Shown: positions 54,835 through 63,468 of the stretch, in pieces | Numbering within the stretch: position 1 is the stretch's first letter | Layout of the letters: every line of letters begins with the position of its first letter | Assembly: GCF_012934855.1 (NCBI RefSeq) | Contig: NZ_CP051481.1 | Coordinates: 620,001-684,000, forward strand | Source: Mycoplasma phocoenae | GTDB taxonomy: Bacteria; Bacillota_I; Bacilli_A; Mycoplasmatales; Metamycoplasmataceae | DNA length: 64,000 nucleotides | Direction: 5' to 3' | The notes under the pieces: generated by a model | The model's input: only the letters and a program-made list of their open reading frames with translations | Told to the model about the DNA's origin: nothing | Databases searched by the model: none | Position numbers and translations under genes: made by a program

Positions 54835-55836
54835 TTACTCCTTAGCCGTTTCTTTTAATAATTTTTCCATTGTTGTTAATGCTTCGAACGCTTTATCATA
54901 ATCCATTCTATTTGAACCAACAACTGTTACTTCTTTTATGTTTTTAGAGTTTCTAAAATCAATTTTTTTTGAAATTAAACTTATATTAGGTCTGTTTAAA
55001 TCAAATTTAATTGAACATTCATCGTCTAAATCGTGTTCTAATGCTGCTCATACAGATTGATTTTCGATGAAATCCAATACGTCAGTAATTCCTTCCCGAG
55101 TGATATCTCTTGATAAAATAATTTGATTTTTATTATAAACGTGTGAAACATGCTCTTCTTCAAAGATGAATACTGAACGAATAAATTCTTGAATAAGTAA
55201 TTCATAGTTTTTTACTTGAGTAGCAAATATGGGATTCAAAGCCATTGCTTTCATTCTTAAATCTACTAATGGTGTGTCAATTAATCTGTCTTTGAATAAA
55301 CGCACTGCAATTCTTACATCATCAATAGCGATTTTACTGCTATCAAATGTAAACATTTTTGATTCAACTCTACCGCTTGAAGACACTAATACAATTATTG
55401 CAGATGTTTCAGATAAAACAGTTAATGAAATAGATTTCAATACTTCATCACTGTTATCACTAGTTGTAACAAGAGTTAACCCAGCTACTTCAGAAATTAC
55501 TGAAGCAGCTTGCTCTATAGTCGTGTCAATTGAAAGTCTTCTTCTTGCTAAAGCATCTTCTAATTTTTCCTGCAAATATTTTTTGGGATTGTATACTAGT
55601 TTTTTCGTATAGTATTCCAGACCATTTATTGAAGGTATTCTACCACTACTCGTGTGATTCTTTTCTATATATCCAGCCTCTTCTAACAATACCATTCTGC
55701 TTCTTATTGTTGCTGGTGAACATTTCATACTGTATCTTTGACATAAATACTTAGAACCGACTGGTTGTCCTGTTTCTATGTATGTTTCTACAATCTTTTT
55801 CAACAAGTCTTCATCTTTTATTTTTAGTTCTTTCAT
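54835..55836 (-). CDS. hrcA: Heat-inducible transcription repressor HrcA
   Basis: A 333-residue repressor that binds CIRCE. The N-terminal winged helix contains IVETYIETGQPVGSKYLCQRY and CSPATIRSRMVLLEEAGYI, HTSSGRIPS, all highly conserved. The C-terminal dimerisation part ends with TTMEKLLKE. A TGA Trp at 55048 joins the parts. The gene is preceded by AAAGGGGAA, a -10 TATAAT at 55857-55862 on the - strand, and the CIRCE operator over its -35 region, so it represses itself and grpE. Confidence 0.96.
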
Positions 55837-55856
55837 TTTTCCCCTTTAATAAAAAT

Positions 55857-55862
55857 ATTATA
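55857..55862 (-). promoter_or_regulatory. -10 box of the hrcA-grpE promoter
   Basis: TATAAT on the - strand, 21 bases upstream of the hrcA start. Seventeen bases further upstream, TGCTAA falls in one CIRCE arm as the -35 equivalent. Confidence 0.65.
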
Positions 55863-55868
55863 CTAAAT

Positions 55869-55877
55869 TTAGCACTG
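55869..55877. repeat. Extra CIRCE half-site
   Basis: TTAGCACTG repeats the left CIRCE arm (TTAGCACTT) 11 bases upstream of it, inside the spacer of the hrcA promoter. Confidence 0.6.
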
Positions 55878-55879
55878 AT

Positions 55880-55906
55880 TTAGCACTTTTTATAAAAGAG
55901 TGCTAA
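55880..55906. promoter_or_regulatory. CIRCE operator (HrcA binding site)
   Basis: TTAGCACTT, nine bases, then GAGTGCTAA. This matches the CIRCE consensus TTAGCACTC-N9-GAGTGCTAA with one change. It lies between hrcA (-) and the three-gene membrane cluster (+), and overlaps the hrcA -35 region. A TATGAT at 55911-55916 on + would place it over a divergent promoter too. Confidence 0.95.
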
Positions 55907-55944
55907 AAACTATGATTTATTTTTTTTCCAGTTATCATTTATAT

Positions 55945-56448
55945 ATGGAAAATATTAATAACGAAAATCAACACGTAAATAAAAGATTAATGATTTACAT
56001 GGATAAAACATGTAATAAATTAGCCAAAAAAATAAAAATTGAAACGCTATTACAGAGAATTATCAGTATTTCAGTAATTCTGCTTAATTTAACAATTATT
56101 GGATTGAGTTCATATGCAATTCATTTAGGCGTTAAATATATTAAAAAATATCCGGAAAGTACTGAAAATAACATGTATTTAACAATATCAGTTGCGGTAT
56201 GTACTATATTTTTATTTGTCATGGCAATAGTGATGGCAATAATAAAAGCAACCTCAAGAACTTTATCATATAAACGCGTTTATCGGCTATTGGATTATTT
56301 ACATACTTTATATATAAACGACGAATCAATGACTGATGAAATATTCGAATATAACATACAACAAATAATAAAAATAGCTTCACCAAAAGCTAAAGCCAAT
56401 TTAAAAAATGTTATGTTTAATGTATTGTCAGGAAAAGAGGATGAATAA
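55945..56448 (+). CDS. Two-helix membrane protein, DUF4231/SLATT-like (first of three)
   Basis: A 167-residue protein with a polar helical start, two membrane helices at about 40-63 (IISISVILLNLTIIGLSSYAI) and 80-104, and then a basic helical cytoplasmic part (SRTLSYKRVYRLLDYLHTLY). The layout, helix-TM-TM-helix, is that of small DUF4231/SLATT-type proteins; the assignment rests on layout. The frame is open further up to a GTG at 55900, but this lies in the CIRCE. ATG 55945 is chosen, with no clear ribosome site. It is divergent from hrcA and coupled by one base (TAATG) to the next gene. Confidence 0.65.
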   Translation: MENINNENQHVNKRLMIYMDKTCNKLAKKIKIETLLQRIISISVILLNLTIIGLSSYAIHLGVKYIKKYPESTENNMYLTISVAVCTIFLFVMAIVMAIIKATSRTLSYKRVYRLLDYLHTLYINDESMTDEIFEYNIQQIIKIASPKAKANLKNVMFNVLSGKEDE

Positions 56449-56891
56449 TGCACGACGATTTACTATTATGAGTTAAAAAAATGGAAAAAAAACTAAAATT
56501 TAGAGTTAATTTATTTTCATTTTGATTTTATATTTTAAATATAGCTATTATGGTTGTTTCTCTCATTATTTCAATATTCGGTACATTACAGCTTTATTAC
56601 AAATTTAATTGAAGTTTATTCAATGGTTTCAGTAGTTATTTATTAATAACGACTGGAATAGCAGCATTAACAACTTTCTTAACAAGTTTAATAGGTTTTT
56701 TTGTGATTAGTAAAAAAATATCTTTATACAAATCAAGATTAGAAAAAATTCAACTAGAAAAATTATTATGAGAAGAAAAAATTGGTGAATATTTTTCTAA
56801 AAATAGAAATTTAAATTACTATATCAATGTTTCAAATATATGTGGAATATCATGAGAGGTTATGGAAAATGACAAACAAGACACTAAATAA
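56448..56891 (+). CDS. Two-helix membrane protein (second of three)
   Basis: A 147-residue protein read through six or so TGA Trp codons and so invisible under the standard code. A basic helix (WVKKMEKKLKFRVN) leads into a first membrane helix (FYILNIAIMVVSLIISIFG, about 24-42) and a second (LITTGIAALTTFLTSLIGFFV, about 63-83). Then comes a charged helix (YKSRLEKIQLEKLLWEEKIG). It is the same plan as its neighbours. It overlaps the third gene by 23 bases in another frame. Function unknown. Confidence 0.65.
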
Positions 56892-57267
56892 TGATTTATT
56901 AAATAACGTTGAATCAGAATTTAAAAAGTATCGCCGTAAATTTTGAAAATCACATTTGATTTATTTGATTATTGCATTAGTGATTATGGTTGTTTCTTCA
57001 TTGCAAGTTTTATTAAACTTATTCGCTATTCGTTTTAATGAATATTTACCATTAAGACAAATATTTATGGTTATTGCAATAATTTCTTCGGTTATCGTTT
57101 TCTTACAATCTGTATTATTGTTTTTCGATTTTAAAAGAGCTAAAGAAGAAAATTCGGTAAAATTAAATAATTTGTTAAAACTTAAAAAAACATATTTAGA
57201 AAATCCTGAATTTGTTAAAACAGCTAAACTTGCTAATCAAATTTATGATATTAATAAAGAAAAATAA
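56869..57267 (+). CDS. Two-helix membrane protein (third of three)
   Basis: A 132-residue protein: helical basic start (VESEFKKYRRKFWKSH), first membrane helix (LIYLIIALVIMVVSSLQVLL, about 30-50), second (IFMVIAIISSVIVFLQSVLLF, about 64-85), then a charged helix (FKRAKEENSVKLNNLLKLKK). It is the most typical DUF4231/SLATT-like of the three. It overlaps gene two and ends before a strong terminator. Likely products of one transcript, possibly assembling as a hetero-oligomer. Confidence 0.68.
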
Positions 57268-57295
57268 AAAAACCAGAAACACTGGTTTTTTTTGG
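57266..57295. terminator. Terminator after the three-gene membrane cluster
   Basis: AAAAACCAG and CTGGTTTTT pair over AAACA, with A and T runs on both sides; it probably also ends the tRNA-Cys/tRNA-Arg transcript on -. Confidence 0.85.
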
Positions 57296-57309
57296 TCAAT
57301 TTAATGATA

Positions 57310-57386
57310 TGGCGCGCCCGGCAGGAGTTGAACCCACAACCTCTTGGGCCGTAACCAAGCACTCTGTCCAATTGAGCTACGGGCGC
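57310..57386 (-). tRNA. tRNA-Arg (anticodon ACG), encoded CCA
   Basis: A 77-base cloverleaf. Acceptor GCGCCCG/CGGGCGC, anticodon stem CTTGG/CCAAG with loop TTACGGC. A34 would need TadA deamination to read CGC and CGA. Encoded CCA. Confidence 0.93.
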
Positions 57387-57391
57387 ATATT

Positions 57392-57466
57392 TGGAGCCAC
57401 CAACCGGATTCGAACCGGTAATCGAGGTGTTGCAGACCTTTGCCTTGGCCGTTTGGCTATGGTGGC
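57392..57466 (-). tRNA. tRNA-Cys (anticodon GCA), encoded CCA
   Basis: A 75-base cloverleaf with acceptor GCCACCA/TGGTGGC, discriminator U, anticodon loop CTGCAAC and T-arm CCGGTTCGAATCCGG. It lies just upstream of tRNA-Arg on the same strand. Confidence 0.95.
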
Positions 57467-57644
57467 AACACATAGCTATTAATTTGTGCATTAGTATTAT
57501 AAACAAAAAAAAGCAAAATTAACATTTTTTTGTAATTATTTTGTTTTTTCCTAAATTATAAAAAAAACACAACATATTACATTTGATAAAAGCCTATAAT
57601 AATAGATTTTTTTATCAATAAAATGTGTGTTTTATTCACTAGTG

Positions 57645-58436
57645 TTAAACGTTTGCTATTTTTCTCAATATTTTAGCAAGTCCAGCTTTTTTAAAATATT
57701 CACCTTGTTCTGAAGCGATTTTTTTTAAATCAGCTGAAGAATTTTGCATAGCTATTAAACAACCCATATATTGAGCTGTTGTTGAATCGTTCATACTGTC
57801 TCCAATATGAACTGTTTTTAATGGATCGATGTTGTTTAACGAACAAATGAAACTATTAGCCTTACCTTTAGAAGCATTAATGTCATTTATTTCAATTGCG
57901 TGGTTGGAAGCTAACAATACATTTAAATCTCTGAATTCTTTTGAAAATGATTTTTGAATTTTTCTGGCTTTTTTAGCACTTGAAAAAAGTAATAGTATTT
58001 TTGTTATATCTGTTAAGTTTTGAGCGTTTTTTGTTTTTTCAATTTTGTACTCTTTTTTAAATAAAGGTATCAATTTTGAACTTAATGAATTCGAATAAAT
58101 GATTTTGGATGAATTAGCTATAAAAGGAATTTTAAATTTTGTTATTTTTTTAAATAATTGTTCGTATGTAGAATCTTTTATAGTAAATTTTCTAATTATT
58201 TTCCCAGAGCGATCATAAATGATTGCTCCGTTTTGAGCAACACCATAATCTAACCCTAATTCTTGAGTAGTATTAATTAATTCTTCACTTAACCCTCTAC
58301 CCGTAGAAATAAAACAAGGTATTGTTTGGTTAACTTTTATAACTTCGTTTTTATTTTCTTCACTTATTTGTTTTTTTCTAGCATCAACCAATGTACCATC
58401 TAAATCAATAAAGATTGCTTGCGGTTTAAATTGCAT
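57645..58436 (-). CDS. Cof-type HAD hydrolase
   Basis: A 263-residue haloacid-dehalogenase-family phosphatase. Motif I FIDLDGTLVD at about 9-18 gives the nucleophile and acid, motif II is STGRG (about 41-45), the lysine is near 191 (NASKGKA), and motif IV HIGDSMND is at about 208-215. The large cap between is of the Cof C2 type. Substrates are commonly sugar phosphates or flavin/pyridoxal phosphates; this one cannot be specified. It starts 4 bp after trxA on the same strand. Confidence 0.93.
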   Translation of the reverse strand: MQFKPQAIFIDLDGTLVDARKKQISEENKNEVIKVNQTIPCFISTGRGLSEELINTTQELGLDYGVAQNGAIIYDRSGKIIRKFTIKDSTYEQLFKKITKFKIPFIANSSKIIYSNSLSSKLIPLFKKEYKIEKTKNAQNLTDITKILLLFSSAKKARKIQKSFSKEFRDLNVLLASNHAIEINDINASKGKANSFICSLNNIDPLKTVHIGDSMNDSTTAQYMGCLIAMQNSSADLKKIASEQGEYFKKAGLAKILRKIANV

Positions 58437-58440
58437 TAAA

Positions 58441-58740
58441 TTAACCCAAAAGTAGTTTTTCTAATTGAGGTAATGGGTTAAAACCAACACCTGAATTTAC
58501 AACTTTGTTATCTTCAAATACGTAATAACTTGGTATTGAATTTACACCATATTGTCTTGTTAATTCAGGAAAATCATCAACTTCAACAGTAATAACTGTA
58601 AGTTCTGGGTGTTTATCTGCTAAATCGGCAACAACAGGTTTAATCATTGTACAACTTGAGCATCATGGAGCACTAAAAATTAAAAATGTTTTTCCTTTTA
58701 ATGTTTCTAATTCTTTTGCGTCTGTTAATTTTTTGATCAT
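58441..58740 (-). CDS. trxA: Thioredoxin with an atypical WCSSC active site
   Basis: A 99-residue thioredoxin fold. The active site reads APWCSSC at 24-30, where classical thioredoxin has WCGPC; the cis-proline is in NSIPSYYVF. The TGA-coded Trp just before the first active cysteine is W26. The C-terminal part is normal. It lies between proS and the Cof hydrolase, with its likely reductase trxB about 2.3 kb away. The changed dipeptide between the cysteines should alter the redox potential. Confidence 0.92.
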
Positions 58741-58795
58741 AATTTCTCCTTAATATATATAAAAATTATAAATAATTTATGTGATTTATTATTTT

Positions 58796-60232
58796 TTAGT
58801 ATGCTTTAGCAAAGATTACATTACGTTTTGTTTTTTTACCATTTAATACACATGATGTTGATTCAATATGAATTGGATCTTTAAAGGGAATACAACGAGC
58901 TGTGGCTCCAGTTGTTTCTTGAATAAATGCTTCGGCGTCTTCATCACCGCAGAATGACATAAGTACTCATTTACCTTCATCGATTTTTTGTTTAAAATCT
59001 TCCATATTATCACAAGTAACTATGTTATTTAACATACGATCGTATGCAGCATTATATAAATTATTGTGAATATCAGTGAATATCTTTCTGATTACTGATT
59101 TCAAATCTTTGGTAAAGGGAACTGTGACTTTTTCAAGGGTATCTCTTCTTACGATTGTTACCGAATTATTCATGGCTTCATTTGAACCAATTTCAATTCT
59201 AATTGGTGTACCGTGAATTTCACTGTTTGCCGCTTTAAATCCAGGACCTTTTGAGCTATCATCTAATTTAACTCTAAAGAATTTTGATAAGTCTTTTTTA
59301 ACTTGTTTAGCTAAATTTTTTACAGCTGGATCTTTATGTCCGAATATTTCAAGAATATCTATTTGTACAGGAGCTACTTTTGGAGGTATTATTAACCCTC
59401 TATCATCTCCGTGAGCCATTATTAATGCTCCTATCAAACGAGTTGTTACTCCTCAAGATGTACCGTATGCAAACTCTCTTTTGTTTTCAGCGTTTTTGAA
59501 TGTTATGTCAAAGGCTTTAGTGAAATTTTGTGCAAGATAGTGACTTGTACCAGCTTGTAATGCACGACCATTTTTCATCATTGCTTCAATTGTGTATGTT
59601 GAACAAGCACCACTAAATTTTTCTCTCGGTGTTTTTTTACCTTGAATTACTGGAATTGCTAAGTAATTTTTTAAAAATTTTGCATATGTTTTCAACATTG
59701 TTCTTGTTAATTTTCTAGCTTCAACAGCATCAGCATGTACTGTGTGTCCTTCTTGTCATAAAAACTCAGTTGTTCTTAAAAAAGGATTGGTTGTTTTTTC
59801 TCAGCGCATTACGTTTGCTCATTGATTGTATACTAATGGTAAATCATTGTAACTTTCCACTTCGTTTTTAAAAAAGTCATTGAATAATACTTCACTGGTT
59901 GGTCTTATGTAATATTTTTCACTCAATGGTTTCCCGCCAACTTCAGTAACGGTTGCAAGTTCCGGATTAAATCCATTAACATGATCTTTTTCTTTATTTA
60001 TTAATGATTCAGGAATTAATAAAGGAAAGTATACGTTTTGTACACCTAATTTCTTAAATTCTGCATCAAGATTTTTTTGGATATTTTCTCATATACCAAA
60101 TGATAATGGTTTGAATACAATAGTACCCCTAGTTTTACCATAACTTATTAAATCACCATTTTTAACAACATCAAGATATCAACGTGAAAAATCTTCTGCT
60201 AATGGTGTTATTTTTTCTATTTTTTTACTCAT
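58796..60232 (-). CDS. proS: Prolyl-tRNA synthetase (archaeal/eukaryote-like, type 3)
   Basis: A 478-residue class II synthetase. Motif 2 region [27 protein letters not shown] and motif 3 [24 protein letters not shown] are clear. It lacks the editing (INS) domain of long bacterial ProRS and has the C-terminal zinc-like domain ending in AKAY, the hallmark of type 3. The sequence is read through nine TGA Trp codons. It is upstream of trxA. Confidence 0.95.
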
Positions 60233-60376
60233 TTTAACTCCAAATATTTAATACTAAAGTATTAACATTATAACCTTTACTGCAAAAAAATCAAGTTTTT
60301 GAACTAATATAAAAAAAATGTTAAAAATTTATTTTTTTATGTATAATTATTTTTGCATGTTCTACAAGCAACATAC

Positions 60377-60460
60377 GGGAGGGTAGCGAAGTGGCCAAAC
60401 GCGGGTGGCTGTAACCCACTTCCTCACGGTTCGGGGGTTCGAATCCCTCCCCTCCCACCA
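60377..60460 (+). tRNA. tRNA-Tyr (anticodon GUA), encoded CCA
   Basis: An 84-base class II tRNA. Acceptor GGGAGGG/CCCTCCC, anticodon GTA in CTGTAAC, a variable arm, and T-arm GGGGGTTCGAATCCCTC. Confidence 0.95.
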
Positions 60461-60465
60461 TATAT

Positions 60466-60540
60466 TGCCCTTTAGCCAAGCGGTAAGGCATCGGTTTTTG
60501 GTACCGACACGCGTTAGTTCGAATCTAACAAGGGCAGCCA
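60466..60540 (+). tRNA. tRNA-Gln (anticodon UUG), encoded CCA
   Basis: A 75-base cloverleaf. Acceptor TGCCCTT/AAGGGCA, anticodon stem TCGGT/ACCGA with loop TTTTGGT, T-arm GTTAGTTCGAATCTAAC. It follows tRNA-Tyr by 5 bases. Confidence 0.95.
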
Positions 60541-60556
60541 AATGTTAAATCACCAA

Positions 60557-60590
60557 TAAAAAAAGAGAGCGCTTGCTCTTTTTTTTATTT
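60557..60590. terminator. Bidirectional terminator between tRNA-Gln and the AhpD-like gene
   Basis: AGAGC-GCTT-GCTCT with an A run before and eight T after. Confidence 0.8.
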
Positions 60591-60929
60591 TATATATTCT
60601 TCAATAATAACTTGTACTGTTTGAATAACAGTATTTAATGCTGGGCCCCCGCTAAATGCACAAGCCACTAATGCAGATTCAATTATTTCTTCTTTTGTAG
60701 CACCAGCAATAATAGCTTTTTTGATGTGTGATATTAAACATGGTTCACATCTTTGGCTAGTTGCTATCGCGACAGCTGTAAGTTCTTTGTGTTTTGTTGA
60801 TACAGCACCTTCTTTATAAACAACCTTGTTTAAATTTTGAAATGCATCAAGATATTCATTGTAAGTTTCCATGTCTTTAAATCTTTTATAATTTTTAGAT
60901 ATTGTATTAATTTTTTCCTTTATTTCCAT
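60585..60929 (-). CDS. AhpD-like carboxymuconolactone decarboxylase family protein
   Basis: A 114-residue all-helical protein with the CxxC-x5-H type active site CEPCLISHIKKAIIAGAT at about 66-83, as in alkylhydroperoxidase AhpD and small CMD-fold peroxidases. The start is taken at ATG 60929 with AAGAGGTG 7 bases upstream; a GTG two codons upstream overlaps that site. It is next to trxB, so a thiol-redox or peroxide role is plausible, but no AhpC is visible in this window. Confidence 0.87.
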   Translation of the reverse strand: MEIKEKINTISKNYKRFKDMETYNEYLDAFQNLNKVVYKEGAVSTKHKELTAVAIATSQRCEPCLISHIKKAIIAGATKEEIIESALVACAFSGGPALNTVIQTVQVIIEEYIK

Positions 60930-60969
60930 AATCACCTCTTAATAATTTTATAACTTTTATTAGCAATAA

Positions 60970-61006
60970 ATTTTATTAAAACAAACACTATGCCAAGTGT
61001 TTGTTT
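60970..61006 (-). terminator. Terminator of lgt-trxB
   Basis: AAACAAACACT (60979-60989) and AGTGTTTGTTT (60996-61006) form an 11-bp stem directly after the trxB stop. Confidence 0.75.
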
Positions 61007-61007
61007 G

Positions 61008-61922
61008 TTATGATAATCTGTTTGTTAATACCTTGGCAGCAATGGTTCCGTCCGCTGTGGCTGTTGTGATTTGTCTAATGGTTTTAGCTCTAACGTCACC
61101 GATTGCGAAAATGTTTGGAATGCTGGTTTCCATATTTTCATCTGTGATAACAAAATTATTTTTATCTAAAATGTTCAAATTTTGAGCAAATTCAATGCTT
61201 GGTAAAAATCCTATATAAGGAAATAAAGCATTAATTTCAAACTCTTTTGTTTCATCATTTACTTTTACTATTGCTTTTTGTAATGTGTTATCGCCTTGTA
61301 GTTCTACAATTGAAGAGTTTTTAATAATTTCCACATTGTCTTTAGATTTTAATTCATCAACCAAGGCTTTTTCAGCAATTATATCATCACGTACAAACAC
61401 ATATACTTTTGGCGAAATGCTTGCTACGTATGAAGCTTCCTCAATAGCTGAGTTACCACCGCCAATAATAGCCATCGGTTGACCCTTGAATAAGGGACCG
61501 TCACAAATAGCGCAATATGATACTCCTTTGTGATTAAATTTATCAATATTAATTATATCTGTGGGTATGCGGTTAACCATACCAGAAGCGATTATTACTG
61601 ATTTAGTGGTATACACGGTACCATCTGCCAGTACTAATTCTTTGTATGTATCTTCAATGTTTCTAATTTCAATAACATCACCATATAAATATTCTCCACC
61701 ATATTCTCTGGCATGTTCAAACAAACGCAATGCCAACTCATCGCCACGAATAAGTTTATCTCCGGGATAATTTTCTATTTTTGATTGACTTAATAACTTA
61801 CCTCCGGGAACAGCTTTTTCAATAAAAGCTGTTTTTAAATTGGCTCTTGTTGTGTATATTGTTGCAGTTAAGGCCGCAGGACCAGCACCAATGATTAGTA
61901 CGTCGTATTGAGTATTTTTCAT
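61008..61922 (-). CDS. trxB: Thioredoxin reductase
   Basis: A 304-residue low-molecular-weight FAD/NADPH flavoenzyme that reduces thioredoxin. FAD loop IIGAGPAALTATIY at 10-23, redox centre CAICDG with C137/C140, NADPH loop IGGGNSAIEEA and the C-terminal FAD segment FAIGDVR. It lies 4 bp after lgt, a pairing common in Firmicutes and mollicutes. Confidence 0.97.
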   Translation of the reverse strand: MKNTQYDVLIIGAGPAALTATIYTTRANLKTAFIEKAVPGGKLLSQSKIENYPGDKLIRGDELALRLFEHAREYGGEYLYGDVIEIRNIEDTYKELVLADGTVYTTKSVIIASGMVNRIPTDIINIDKFNHKGVSYCAICDGPLFKGQPMAIIGGGNSAIEEASYVASISPKVYVFVRDDIIAEKALVDELKSKDNVEIIKNSSIVELQGDNTLQKAIVKVNDETKEFEINALFPYIGFLPSIEFAQNLNILDKNNFVITDENMETSIPNIFAIGDVRAKTIRQITTATADGTIAAKVLTNRLS

Positions 61923-61926
61923 ATGT

Positions 61927-62892
61927 TTATCTACTTCTTTCTAATAGTGCTTTTCTTTGTGCTTCTTTTGCTTTGCGTAATATGTATTGTTCTGAATCTT
62001 CTCAAACATAGAAATAATTAATTTTGTTTACTCATGGTTTTTTAGATGGTAATACTTTGTAAAGTGTATAACGTTTGTTTGGTGATAATTCAAAATATAA
62101 TAAAGCAAGTGTTCCTAATACAATATAAATTATCGAAAGAACTACATAAAATTTATAATGTTCGTAACGTAAATTTTCCATTGAAACACGAGTGATTCCG
62201 TAGAAAATTCAGTACATTGCTCCAGTAGAACCTGGTTTTAATCAGTTGTATTTGTTTAATATTCAACATAAAACAATGTATCCAAACAGGTTAGCTACTG
62301 ATTCATAGAAGAATAAAGGTACTCTTACGCTTGATACCCCATCAACTTGAATATACATTTGTTTTATAATGAATGATGGCAAGAAACTTATGCTTGCATC
62401 ATCTGCACTGATTGCAGCTCCAAATAACTCATGGTTAGCAAAGTTCCCTCAACGTCCAATTGCTTGACCAATTAATATGGTAGGTATAACTATTGAAAAT
62501 GCTTTTCTTAAATCAATAGTTTTTCTGTGGAATCATAAGAATATAGTATCCACTATCGTGGTTACAATAACACCTCCTTGAATTGACAGTCCCCCATGTC
62601 ATACTTTATATCAATTAGCTTTTAAGTACTCATTGTTTCCGACTTCTAATTGTTCAAATATGAAAAATAAACGTGCTCCTATTATTGCTGTTGGTAATGT
62701 AATAATAACTAATGTTGCGAATAATTCAAATGAATATTTTTCTCTTTTTCAAAATCATAATGAAGTTAGTATCGCACATATCATACCCAACATAATTAAT
62801 AATGAATAGACTCTGATTGGTCCTAACGCAAAAGCAGTGTTAGGATCACCTGGTATATAAGCTTTTCATGTTTCTTGTGAAATAGCTGGCAT
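61927..62892 (-). CDS. lgt: Prolipoprotein diacylglyceryl transferase
   Basis: A 321-residue membrane enzyme that attaches diacylglycerol to the lipobox cysteine. Reading through about ten TGA Trp codons gives seven hydrophobic helices. The Lgt signature GQAIGRWGNFANHELFG contains the essential arginine and asparagine, and WHGGLSIQGG holds the catalytic histidine region. The C-terminal tail is longer and charged (KKPWVNKINYFYVWEDSEQ). No frame above 60 codons shows under the standard code, so it would be missed. GGAG precedes the ATG. Confidence 0.94.
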
Positions 62893-62953
62893 TAACTCCT
62901 CCTTGGTTTTTAATTATTAATTATAATTATATAATTATATATTTACAAAACTA

Positions 62954-62978
62954 TAAAAAAAGACGCAATAGCGTCTCT
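62954..62978 (-). terminator. Terminator of the Asn-Glu-Val tRNA transcript
   Basis: AGACGC-AATA-GCGTCT (62961-62976) followed on - by a T run. Confidence 0.85.
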
Positions 62979-62996
62979 TTGGTGTATTTAAACAAA

Positions 62997-63072
62997 TGGT
63001 GGACGATGAGGGGCTCGAACCCACGACCCTCGCCTTGTAAGGGCGATGCTCTCCCAACTGAGCTAATCGTCC
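62997..63072 (-). tRNA. tRNA-Val (anticodon UAC), encoded CCA
   Basis: A 76-base cloverleaf: acceptor GGACGAT/ATCGTCC with one mismatch-free stem, anticodon stem TCGCC/GGCGA with loop CTTACAA. Confidence 0.95.
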
Positions 63073-63074
63073 GA

Positions 63075-63150
63075 TGGTGACCCTAGCGGGACTCGAACCC
63101 GCGAATGCATGGATGAAAACCATGTGTGTTAACCGCTTCACCATAGGGCC
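63075..63150 (-). tRNA. tRNA-Glu (anticodon UUC), encoded CCA
   Basis: A 76-base cloverleaf: anticodon stem CATGG/CCATG with loop TTTTCAT, acceptor GGCCCTA/TAGGGTC with a G-U pair at position 2. Confidence 0.94.
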
Positions 63151-63151
63151 A

Positions 63152-63226
63152 TGGCGCCGATAACAAGGATTGAACTTGTGACCAACTGGTTAACAGCCAG
63201 CTGCTCTACCGCTGAGCTATATCGGC
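63152..63226 (-). tRNA. tRNA-Asn (anticodon GUU), encoded CCA
   Basis: A 75-base cloverleaf: acceptor GCCGATA/TATCGGC, anticodon loop CTGTTAA, T-arm ACAAGTTCAATCCTTGT. First of the three-tRNA transcript. Confidence 0.95.
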
Positions 63227-63314
63227 AATCTCTAGCGTTAAATTGCTTATATATTATAACCTAAAAAAAATGATTTGTTTAATTTTTTTTTATTTTTTTT
63301 ATTTTTTTATAAGC

Positions 63315-63390
63315 TGGTGCCGATTATAGGGTTCGAACCTACGACCTCCTGATTACGAATCAGTTGCTCTACCAACTGAGCTAAATCGGC
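63315..63390 (-). tRNA. tRNA-Thr (anticodon CGU), encoded CCA
   Basis: A 76-base cloverleaf: acceptor GCCGATT/AATCGGC, anticodon loop TTCGTAA; the top pair of the anticodon stem is A-G mismatched. It is a second Thr isoacceptor beside UGU at 53.8 kb. Confidence 0.92.
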
Positions 63391-63468
63391 ATAGTTGTTA
63401 TTATACATTATTTTAAATAATAGAAAGCTAAATTTGTTTAAAAAAAATATCAAATAAAATTGATACTT

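Noticed and set aside
55900-55944. GTG start at 55900 for the first two-helix protein
   Set aside because: It would begin inside the CIRCE operator and add a hydrophobic stretch out of pattern; ATG 55945 fits the protein's layout better.
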